NCBI GenBank assembly: GCA_028023455.1 | Contig: JAQFVV010012422.1 | Span: 7,491,210 to 7,555,209 of the forward strand | Direction: 5' to 3' | Source: Epiperipatus broadwayi | Taxonomy: Eukaryota > Onychophora > Udeonychophora > Euonychophora > Peripatidae | Length of the DNA stretch: 64,000 nucleotides | In this document: piece by piece, positions 47,519-55,951 of the stretch | How positions within the stretch are numbered: position 1 is the first letter of the stretch | Layout of the letters: each line of letters begins with the position of its first letter | Made by a program: the position numbers and the translations under genes | Notes under the pieces: model-generated | What the model saw: only the letters and a program-made list of their open reading frames with translations | What the model was told of the DNA's origin: nothing | The model's database searches: none

Positions 47519-48118
47519 CATTTTACAAATCACTAAGCATATTGGATGAGTGGGCACTAGAGAAGGATTTTATAAACAAACCTTTTTATATCCATTGATT
47601 ACTCTGGTTTGCACTGAGTGGTGCTGCTATGAAGAGTTTAACTTCTGTGTAAACAGCTTGTGTAAGCATAAAGAATGGTGATCATGTGATGTTTAGTAAT
47701 TTAATATCAATTCTGTCTAATAGGATTATGATAACTGTGATTATTAATGAACCAAAGACACCAAAAAATATTAATGCTGAACTGAGTTCAGATCTATATG
47801 ACTATACAAGCTAATGAGCTTAAATTGAAAACATTATTGTTTTCACTTTGGACTCAAAACTTTATAGTTAGTTAATAAGGTAAAAGATGGCTTCTGCAGG
47901 GTTGCATTAGATTCTAAGATCTAGGTGCAGTGCTCTCAGATTCAAGGCTCCTCATTGATAAAAGCCATAAGTTAGAAACTAGTCTGGGGATGTTGGATGA
48001 GTAGGCATTAGATAAGGATTTTATGCACAAACTTTTTTCCATCCATTGGTTACTCTGCCTTGCACGGAATGGTATTAATGTATGAAGAGTTTAGCCTCTG
48101 TGCATTTTACAAATCACT
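47519..48118 (+). mobile_element. Hammerhead-bearing element, family B, direct-repeat form, inserted in the RTE LINE
   Basis: The element (47535-48102) is flanked by perfect 16-bp repeats CATTTTACAAATCACT (47519-47534 and 48103-48118). Unlike the copies at 25.9 and 34.8 kb, its ends are direct repeats. ATTGGATGAGTGGGCACTAG...ATCCATTGATTACTCTG near 47545-47610 recurs at 47993-48060. The 5' end starts within a few bases of where the ribozyme would cut (just after GTC). This is what a reverse-transcribed self-cleaved tandem RNA would leave. The internal 300 bases have no open frame. Confidence 0.85.
47940..47998 (+). ncRNA. Hammerhead ribozyme motif, family B, degenerate
   Basis: Stem I strands (CCTCA with TGGGG; ATTCAA with TTGGAT), the GAAA box and stem III with the GUC triplet are kept. 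The CTGATGA box has become TTGATAA, so it should be inactive. Confidence 0.65.
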
Positions 48119-48740
48119 CGATTGTCAATCATTTTTAAATATTTTCATATTCCTTTTTTCTTCAAATATTGTCTTGTCTTATTAGACAAATAACTGGTAA
48201 ATTGCTGCCTTTTTGTAACAACTATCTTTCTTCAATTCTTAATAATGCATCAAATATCTTCTTGTTGATTTCACTCAAGTTTGAACCATCTTCAAAGTTT
48301 GTTAATAGAAATTGTTTTAAAAATTTCTAATTTAAATTTATTGGGGTGTTTCTGAAGATTATCAACTAATCAGTAATTATTTCCTGTGTCGAATCTATTA
48401 TAAACATTACAATCTTCAAATACATATTTTCTGTCAAAATATAATTCAAATCAGCTGTACCATCCTTGGAATATTTATATATCCATTTCCAATTAGACTT
48501 TTTTCACAAAAGAAGATGCAGTTTTTCTTTTTAAGCCAACTCCATAAACTTGGTTTTTTTTTCCATTTGTAACTCTATAACAAATTTACCCTCAGCACTT
48601 TTATCTTTCAATTGTTTATCAATTCTGGCATTACAATCTCTCAAGACAGTTTTAAAATATTGTTTATTCTCATCAAAAGAATTTTGTAAATTCATATAAA
48701 AATCCTCTATTTCTTCATCACAATGAGATCTGCATTTGGT

Positions 48741-49064
48741 ACCTTCCATTAATGTCACTAACCAATCTTGCCACTCTATCTGATATATATCAGTTTCCAT
48801 AGTGTTGGACTTTTATTTCTTATTTATAATAAATTTGACTCAACTTGTGCTTCCAATATTTGTGCCATTGTAGTAAAATACATGTTCAATTATCAAATCA
48901 ATACCTTCCATTAATGTCACTAACCAATCTTGCCACTCTATCTGATATATATCAGTTTCCATAGTGTTGGACTTTTATTTCTTATTTATAATAAATTTGA
49001 CTCAACTTGTGCTTCCAATATTTGTGCCATTGTAGTAAAATACATGTTCAATTATCAAATCAAT
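48741..49064. repeat. 162-bp perfect tandem duplication
   Basis: The block starting ACCTTCCATTAATGTCACTA at 48741 is repeated from 48903, apparently without a difference. It lies inside the LINE endonuclease region. Identity implies a recent event or an assembly artefact. Confidence 0.92.
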
Positions 49065-49356
49065 CATTTTTTCTTATAACTTCACAAAGTCTAAAAACGT
49101 CCCATTTAATATTAGACAGTTTCTTTTCTAACCCATGTAATCTTCCTTTAGTTGAAAATGCTGTGCAGTTATAAATAGCTAAATTAAAGATCATCATCAA
49201 ATGGTAGCCTGGATTTGCAATTGAAAGATTTTTAGCACTTTCTGTTTTTGGTCATCAACTGCTATTTTGGCTGATAACTTTACAGCCTCCTGAGACTAAG
49301 TGCTATAATTTAGTTTTGCAAATATCTATAGAAATTTTTATTTAAACAAAATTAAA

Positions 49357-49735
49357 ATGAAGGCAACCATGTTTTCTTTATCTTTCTTATCACTTCTTCT
49401 TTACTTCTTTGCATTTTTCTTCTTTTATTCATATATATTACTTTATCATAACTCTTCTCTTATATGCTTAAATACAATTTTTATATATATAATTCCTTAC
49501 TTTATTTTTCTAACAGTTTTGACTGACCTGCAGTCTTCATCAGAGCTTTTATAAAAATGTTATAAAAACTCTGATGAAGACTGTAGGTCAGTCAAAATTG
49601 TTAGAAAAATAAAGAAGAAATTATATATCTAAAAAAATGCATTTAAGTGTATCAGAGAAGAGTTATAATAAAGTAATATATATGAATTTTTCTTTGTCTT
49701 ATCAAAGAAAACAGTTTTTGCCACCATTCTGAGTA
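49357..49735. repeat. Foldback element with about 180-bp arms
   Basis: The centre is TTTTATAAAAATGTTATAAAA. The arms contain GACCTGCAGTCTTCATCAGA / TCTGATGAAGACTGTAGGTC and, further out, TTCATATATATTACTTTAT / ATAAAGTAATATATATGAA. The outermost match is near AAGGCAACCATGTTTTC and GAAAACAGTTTTTGCC. Confidence 0.85.
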
Positions 49736-49764
49736 GAATGAGTGTTAAAATGTAACTTTAAAGT

Positions 49765-50070
49765 AGAAAGGTGCTTAAATGTTGAGGTGGAGAATAGACT
49801 CCAGTGTGCTGTCATTTTTTAAAAAGTTAAATGATAGGGTTTTCTTGGAATTATTTTTAATCAATTTAATGTCTGGAAGTAAGACTTGGACATCCTATCA
49901 ATATAGTATAAAAGCATTAGAAAATTTTCATTTAAGAATGTCCTGTAAAATTTCAGAAATATAATGAAGATCAGAAGACCATTAAATATGCCTATCATCT
50001 TGCTGGATCTGATTCTTTCGAATCCATTTTTCTAAAAGTCATATCATCATTGATTTGATTTGTAAAAAGA
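49765..50070 (+). pseudogene. LINE RT/thumb fragment
   Basis: A short frame reads RVFLELFLINLMSGSKTWTS and then ENFHLRMSCKISEI. This is a decayed form of the LLYGSETWT...HLRCLRKIL block found downstream of RT in many LINEs. Stops follow immediately. It is close to and may be related to the fragment at 51811-52480. Confidence 0.6.
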
Positions 50071-50109
50071 ATGAATATTATAAGACTTACTAAAAAGTTA
50101 GTAGTTATA

Positions 50110-50375
50110 TATTGGACTATTTCCATAATATAATATTAATTGTTAAATGTCTTTAGATTAATTCAAACTTTATTTAAATTTTTAAATACATTCAACTGTC
50201 AATAATAGGCATGGGTTAGTATATAACACAATGTTTCTATAAGTCTTATTCTTCTCACTTCTTCAAGTATTGCTGGGCTGACTAGTTATAGTATGAGTAA
50301 CAAAATCACACCTGGACCTTTAGATTTTTGAATATTGAATTTAACATGATAGTCTAACCAACTAAGCTATTTTGA
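50110..50375 (-). mobile_element. Monomeric copy of the palindrome-forming SINE, with complete tRNA-like head
   Basis: The minus strand starts with an A-box-bearing head (TAGCTTAGTTGGTTAGACTA), followed by the segment leading to a B-box-like GGTCCAGGTGTGATTTTG. It then has the body (CAGCCCAGCAATACTTGAAG) and the end ATGGAAATAGTCCAATATA. The body and end match each arm of the dimers at 9505-10118 and 32722-33232, where the A-box region is lost at the centre. Confidence 0.75.
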
Positions 50376-50772
50376 CCATGGCAACAACCAGTAGGAATTC
50401 CATGTACTCATCTATGAGATTCTTTCTGATTTCTCAACTTGTTTTTCTAAAGGGAAGTGTAAAGAGTGTTTATGATTTTTGAAAGGCAGACCTTATTTTA
50501 TTATAAATAGTATCTAAAGACATTCTAAAGAAATGCAAAATTGAATATCAAATGCTTTCATTTGGGAAGATATTGCAGGGAGAAGAGTACATTGGAGAAT
50601 TGGTTTCTGTATGAGAAATTAAAAAAGAATATTGTAAAATATGAAATAAAATACTGAACCAGCATTTCTAGACATGGACATATTTATGATTCACAGATTT
50701 GTTTGTATAATCATTGAAAAAACTCATTTCTAATAATTTATTTTTTTTGTATTTTTACCTTTTTTTTCTTTT

Positions 50773-50911
50773 AAAATTGAAATAGCCATCAAGCATTGTT
50801 AGCCAAGAGGTCATCGCACCCACCTTGCAAGCAAGTAGTTGGTTGCAGATGGGTGTGGGTTCGCATCCCGGCCGATGCTATGACATATGAAAAAAAAATT
50901 GAAATAGCCAT
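50773..50911 (+). mobile_element. SINE S with 17-bp target-site duplication
   Basis: AAAATTGAAATAGCCAT occurs at 50773-50789 and again at 50895-50911. Between them are the tRNA-like head (GCATTGTTAGCCAAGAGG), the B box GGGTTCGCATCCCGGC, the tail GATGCTATGACATATG and an A-run. Confidence 0.92.
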
Positions 50912-50914
50912 ACT

Positions 50915-51805
50915 CATTTGCAAATGTCTACTTTTGGAAGATAAATTTTACTTAATAATGGTTTAATGGATATGCAGACCTATTTTTTATAAGATAAATA
51001 TTCATAGATATTATGAAGGATGAATGATAGCTTGAGTGCAGCTTCATGGAAACAATTGGACATCCCTATGGAACGATTGATTGAAGGGGCCTCAATGCCT
51101 GCAGCAGCTGAGTAATGTTTTTGGTCATTGTTTCAATTGTTTTGTTCTACTCAGATAGTGTGTGTTGAGTTTAATCAAATAACTCACATATAAAGATTAC
51201 GTTAACAAGTCTTTATTTATACAAAGATAGTTCATATAAAATGTTTTAAGTTTAGTAACTTTAATTAACTGCCATTTCTTAATACTACATGTTTTGAAAA
51301 CAAGTGCTAAGTTTTGAAAATAAATAACAGTTTAAACCTCATTAATGGTCAGGTTTATGTTTATGACTCTGTCTATTAATAATTTCAAAACTATTAGGAT
51401 CTTTATAACCAAATATATGTTGTGGTCTCATATTGGCATAGTAGCAATATTCCTAAGTTAAGCTTGTACTTATAGTTAATCTATGAATATCTATTTAAAA
51501 TTGGATTCAACAACCTTACCATTTTATAGGTAAATAATGTTTTTGATTGTTTCTCTCCTCAACTAACAACGTTGGTATGTAAATCTAATATTCTAATACC
51601 TAAGTTTTCAGATAAAAATAAGTCAACTGAATTGGGTCATAACAGTTTGCTTTTGAAATTGTATGCTTATGGCAAAATATATAACTGAGTAAAATATTGA
51701 TGATGACTGCCATTTTTCTAGTTATTAACACTGGAATTTGTAACTCAGTTAATCATTACTATTCTTTTCTTTGTTCTCTTTCAGTCTTATTTTACCTTAT
51801 AGGTA
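50915..51805. other. No gene seen
   Basis: Intronic AT-rich sequence between a SINE and a LINE fragment. Confidence 0.45.
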
Positions 51806-51810
51806 GCTGA

Positions 51811-52480
51811 AGATGAAAAGAGTTTTCACAATATGGTGAATAAATTGAAGGAAGGATGTATAGAATATGAAATGAAGATTAATGTTGAGGAGACAAAGTG
51901 TTTTTGGCTAGAGAGAAATGCAAAAAGACTGCAAATTGAAGTCCATGATAACTTAGTTCAACAGGTAAAAGGATGTAGATATTTGGGTAGTTAATTTAAG
52001 GAGGATGGAAGTAATGAAGATAAAATTAAAAGAAAAATAGGATTGGCAAATGAAGCATTTACTAAAAGAATGAAAATATTTTGTGGATTTTTGAAGAAAG
52101 AATTAAGGAAAATATTAATTAAATGCTATGTGCGGAGTGTATTATTGTATGGTTGTAAAACGTGGACACTGAGTAATAAAATTAGAAACAGATTGAAAGG
52201 CTTTGAGATATGGTCATGGAGAAGAATAGAAAAAATCAGTTGGATGAATAAAATAGCAAATAAAGTTTTGAAAAGAGTAAATAAAAAAAGATTGATTGAG
52301 AAAAATAAAAAATAGAAAGAGGAACTTACAATTTAATGAAAAATGTTTTGAAGGAAATGATGAGTGGAAACAAGAAGGTTGGAAAAGATTGACATTTCTG
52401 GATGATATAAGAGATAAAAAGAGTTACATGGAATTGAAGAGTTGTGCAATGAAAAGAACTATCTGGAACTATTTTTAGAA
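51811..52480 (+). pseudogene. RTE/LINE ORF2 C-terminal fragment
   Basis: The translation shows the region after the RT catalytic box: MKINVEETKCFWLERN, GCRYLGS followed by a stop, then LIKCYVRSVLLYGCKTWTLS and FEIWSWRRIEKISWMNK. These are conserved landmarks of RTE-like ORF2. A further frame (52296-52478) continues with a LDDIRDKKSYMELK-like end. It is 5'-truncated, with stops at about 51993 and 52313. Confidence 0.8.
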
Positions 52481-52489
52481 TTGGTTCAA

Positions 52490-53650
52490 GACTCAATGTC
52501 ATGACCACTCATGGTATTGATCATCTCTTTACTTTAAATGTAATCATAGAATATACAAGTTTGTAATAACTACACTGCCATTTTTTAAATTACATATGCA
52601 GCAGTTTTTACTGCAACTTATCTCTCTCTTTATTTTCAAGTTTTTTAAATTCTTTTTCCTTCTTTATTTTTTAGCTTTATTCTTTGATTTGAACTCTGTT
52701 TCTTCTTTTTTTCTAGAGTTAGAATAGCCCCGCTCATTTATCAAGAGTTGCTAATGACAATTTATTTAGTATATAAATTGCTTTAAAGCAGCTTAACTAT
52801 TAATAAAAATATCATAAAAGAACCTCTAGAGATTACAATTAGATGATAGATTTACTAGTGGCTTTATTAAATTTTTATATTCCTCATGCTGTAGCCATTG
52901 CGTCCACATAGATCCATGTCTGATAAACTTCATTTATGAAATAGTTGAGTGTAAATCTGAATATGTTGATGACTCCAGATGCAGTTTAGAATAATAAAAT
53001 CCAGCTGTTTTTATTGTTGGATCTCTAAAACTAAATTTGTTTGCAATATCATAAGAATTATATTTTTTACACCACAATTCTTCTATTATAGAGTCTTGGT
53101 TGAACATCCAAAACTCTAACTTGAGTTATATTATTTTTATGAAAGAGTGTAATAAAAAACAAAGATTTTGATTAACCAGAAAAATTATGGCTTTAAATAC
53201 ACATCTATAGAACATCACACACTTTTCACTTCTTATTTTCAACATCTACAATAGGAATAGTGATTCACTTTATTTCCTATACTCCAGAGCCATCTATTAT
53301 CAGCTTAAACATTAGATGACATATTAAAACCTCAGTGAAAAAAACTAATATTCAGGAACTAGTTTTGTCTGGGGATATTTGTTAATTATTGCAGCTTGCA
53401 ATAATGCATATGGTGAAAAGAAGCAGAGAAAATCATATGATGCTTTGTATGATAACTAACATAATATGCCTAAAAGTATTCTCTCTATCTCTTTTTTTTA
53501 ATGATTACAATATTTATTGTTTTCTTCTACTTTTTATGTGTCTATAGTTCTTCTAATATGTTTTTTTTTTTATTTTGATTATTCATAAAGTGTGGGCAAT
53601 CTATTTTTAATAATTATTTCAATAATGACCCTTTTGTCTCATCTATAAAT
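52490..53650. other. No gene seen
   Basis: Intronic AT-rich sequence; T-runs near 53490 and 53560. Confidence 0.45.
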
Positions 53651-53654
53651 ATAC

Positions 53655-53713
53655 ATATCCTAACACCTCACTGACGATGCCAGTAGCAGAAACTGGTCTG
53701 GGGTTGGGGATAT
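53655..53713 (+). ncRNA. Complete type I hammerhead ribozyme motif
   Basis: Every part of a type I hammerhead can be placed. Outer stem I is ATATCC (53655-53660) with GGATAT (53708-53713). There is an internal loop TAACA/TTGG. Inner stem I is CCTCA (53666-53670) with TGGGG (53699-53703). The box CTGACGA is at 53671-53677, stem II is TGC-CAGTA-GCA, and GAA is at 53689-53691. Stem III is AC/GT with a 2-base loop, and the GUC triplet ends at 53698, so the cut is expected between 53698 and 53699. Very short stem III is usual for hammerheads of Penelope-like elements. Stem II starts with a T-A rather than the usual G-C pair, which may slow it. It lies on the coding strand of the ZP gene's intron. 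Confidence 0.85.
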
Positions 53714-53930
53714 TCTCAAAGCTTGTTAAGAGCTTATTATGTGAGCTCTCTATATATAACATTTGTAAATACAAGCTTATTAAATTAGATCATGTGACAT
53801 CTGACTTGATTTTTTTTTAATATCTTTTCTTTATATATACACATACACACACATTCAGAAATATAAAAGTATCATAATATTATATTAAAAAGTTTAGAAA
53901 AATAATCATATATTTATATAATTATTTTAG

Positions 53931-54106
53931 TTCAGATACAGTGTAATGCTAAATCAATGTCGGCCATTTTTAAATTTGATCTGCCCTTCAAAGGGAAAAT
54001 ATTTTCAAAAACAAATCCTGGGAAATGTTTTGTCCAAGGAAAATCTAGTATGAATCTTACTTTGGAGCTGCCACTTGGAAATGAAGACTGTGGGGTGAAG
54101 CAATTG
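53931..54106 (+). CDS. Exon: start of the ZP domain
   Basis: The acceptor ATTATTTTAG precedes 53931 and the donor TTG|GTAAGT follows 54106. The exon starts in phase 1 (first full codon 53933) and ends in phase 0. The 58 residues begin QIQCNAKSMSAIFKF, then PFKGKIFSKTNPGKCFVQGK, and end LTLELPLGNEDCGVKQL. This is the N-terminal half of a ZP domain (polymerisation module): conserved Cys, the F-x-G-x-I/V-Y/F motif, and a GN.DCGV-type cysteine. It follows two PAN modules, as in insect Neo/Nyo/Mey and Trynity. The rest of the ZP domain, the cleavage site and the membrane anchor must lie beyond the window or in exons I could not find. Confidence 0.9.
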
Positions 54107-54665
54107 GTAAGTTACGAAGTTGAATTTACCTTTTTTTTTATTATTGTATACCTACTTTATTGCTTGCATAATTAAGTACAGCTGGATTTCTTATCTTTAA
54201 TGATAGTTATCCAATTTTAACATATCCAGCTACTATACCCTAAAATGTTGATTTGAACCTGGACCAAATATTAATTTTGTATACAGGCTTAAATTTTTTT
54301 ACAAGTAAATGGGCATCATCTTACTACTCTTATCTAAAGAGTGAAACAAAGATAAAATACACTCAGACTATTACAATGTAGCATTTAGCAAGCCTGGTAA
54401 ATGATTTCTTCTTCTCCCCTTTTCTCTAAAAATGGTTATTGGAATGCCCTTCTGAAGTGTCTTATGTAAATTTATTTTGCCTTTTTACTTATGATTTTTT
54501 TAGAAGGTACAAGAGAGGTATATATAATTTTATTACAATCATCCATTTATATATTTTATACATAATAACACAAATCTGTATAATTTAGAACAGTGGCAAA
54601 GTGGTGGGTATAAGAGCTAAAGATCCCTGTATTGATTCTCATCTCAAGAGATCAAAATGTTTTAT
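54107..54665. other. Intron sequence, no exon seen
   Basis: No ZP-like continuation was found. A weak tRNA-like pattern at 54595-54655 (GTGGCAAAGTGGTGGG, ATTGATTCTCATCTC) may be an old SINE. Confidence 0.4.
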
Positions 54666-54667
54666 TC

Positions 54668-54805
54668 AAACTATCACTTTATTGCTCGAACAGTAGGCAG
54701 AATATCCGACCTGGGATTGGAAAGTCCCAAGATCGATTCTGGTCCTCGCAGCCTGGTGCTCGAACTTCTTATGAATTCCCAAGTAATTAAGCCATATGCC
54801 TTCTT
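54668..54805 (+). mobile_element. SINE family C, long copy
   Basis: A tRNA-like head (GAACAGTAGGCAGAATATCC, then GATCGATTCTGGTCC) precedes the shared GTGCTCGAACTTCTTATGAA body and a CCAAGTAATTAAGCC tail. Confidence 0.7.
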
Positions 54806-54809
54806 TTAT

Positions 54810-55325
54810 GTAAATTTCTAAGATACTAATTATATAAATTGTATAGGAAAGTAAACTATACAATTACTTATTTAATAATAGTCAAAAGTATTGAATGATT
54901 ATAAAATTCAGTATAGATAGCCATTAAATAATAGAAGATACAAGGTTTTTTCTTTAATTTAATTCTATCTGTTTTCCTCTATTTCAATGCTTTTTACGTA
55001 TATTGTATTTGAAAATGAAATGAAAGTGAACTACATCTTAAATATTAGCAAAATTAAAAAAATAAATAGTGTTTTTCTACTCTTTTTCTAGTTTATTGCT
55101 ATTTAACTACTGGTTTATATATAGCTCATTGGGGCTTGCAGTTACTTCTATTTAATGTCTGTAAATAATAAATAACTCAGATTATACATAATTGAACAGA
55201 AGCAACTGAAGCTTTGAATGAGTTATATAATGTAAATAACCTCTTAAAAGACATATAATACCACCTGGTTTTTAGCATTTGTAAGTTACTTATTATATAT
55301 ATATGGTGCTTTCTTATTTTCTGTC
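54810..55325. other. No gene seen
   Basis: AT-rich sequence just upstream of the GC-richer LINE 5' region. Confidence 0.45.
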
Positions 55326-55380
55326 CTGCCACTGCTAGAGGCGTCATTTCTGCAAAAATTGCAGAAAATATTCAGAGGAG

Positions 55381-55661
55381 GGGGCCAAAAAGCAGACGAC
55401 GCAACTTCTGGCCACTAGATGGCGCTGTTCACCATGCGTATGCACAGCAACAGCATGCCATGGGGCCAAAACCAGATGATGCAAAGTTCCAGCCACTAGA
55501 TGGTGCTGTTCACCATGCTTACGCACAGGAACATTATGGCAAGTAGCAGCCAGCACTACTGCCCGCTAGGTGGCGCTGTTAGCCATAGGTAAACCGATCC
55601 AGTTCACATCGTCTGCTAAACAGCGACTACCCAGCACTCTAGCCCACTAGGTGGCGCTGTT
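55381..55661 (+). promoter_or_regulatory. Tandem 5' repeats with four CTCF-like motifs
   Basis: Four same-strand copies of an 18-mer are present: CCACTAGATGGCGCTGTT (55412-55429), CCACTAGATGGTGCTGTT (55493-55510), CCGCTAGGTGGCGCTGTT (55563-55580) and CCACTAGGTGGCGCTGTT (55644-55661). Spacing is 81, 70 and 81 bases. The first two repeats share a longer 81-bp monomer starting GGGGCCAAAA. The core fits the known CTCF consensus CCASYAGRKGGC. The repeats sit where LINE promoters sit, as in mouse L1 monomers. Confidence 0.75.
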
Positions 55662-55951
55662 TCTCCACGCCATGCGCGGAAAAAACGGCACCGTTTAGAA
55701 GCGATACTTACATTCGCTTGCTAGTTCCGGTTTGCCTCCACATTATATATTAATTCGAAGATTTTCACAGGCTATAGATATAAATAAAATATCCTGGTAC
55801 ATCCGTATATAATTTATTGAATATAGCCATCTTTGCAACTGGTCTTATAAAAAGCGTCCCTTAGCGATTCAGTTTCAAAAAGACAGGGACGATTGTCCCC
55901 TTACCTTTACATTTTTTATTCAAGGTAAGTCAGTTTTAATCATTATATATT

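Larger units (their letters stand above)
45960..49260 (-). pseudogene. RTE-like LINE, broken, with endonuclease and RT
   Basis: On the minus strand the domains are in order. An endonuclease start near 49200-49065 reads GLEKKLSNIKWDVFRLCEV. The endonuclease core at 48800-48531 reads EEIEDFYMNLQNSFDEN, then a decayed GDFNAR box (RDCNARID). RT blocks follow at 47500-46500, including YLSPLDFVNDVTVFENNA, where the catalytic ADD is changed to VND. The C-terminal block is at 46340-45985. Numerous stops and frameshifts break it. Two later events interrupt it: the family B insertion at 47535-48102 and a 162-bp tandem duplication at 48741-49064. It is not functional. Confidence 0.8.
45177..53930 (+). 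other. Intron between PAN exon and ZP exon
   Basis: An intron of about 8.8 kb begins GTAAAG and ends ATTATTTTAG. It contains RTE-like LINE remnants on the opposite strand, a family B hammerhead element and a complete sense-strand hammerhead 218 bases before the ZP exon. Confidence 0.7.

Noticed and set aside
49540-49610. CTGATGAAGACTG in the foldback as a further hammerhead
   Set aside because: No GAAA box follows at the right distance and no stem II or stem I pairing is present. It is the centre of a palindrome.
55344-55556. Minus-strand frame with repeated HTHGEQ.HLVA phrase
   Set aside because: It is the reverse reading of the LINE's tandem 5' monomers; the periodicity comes from the DNA repeat.
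55923-55935. Splice-donor-like AAGGTAAGT before LINE ORF1
   Set aside because: It is a good consensus match, but no acceptor or spliced product can be shown, and ORF1 starts 20 bases downstream without any need for splicing.
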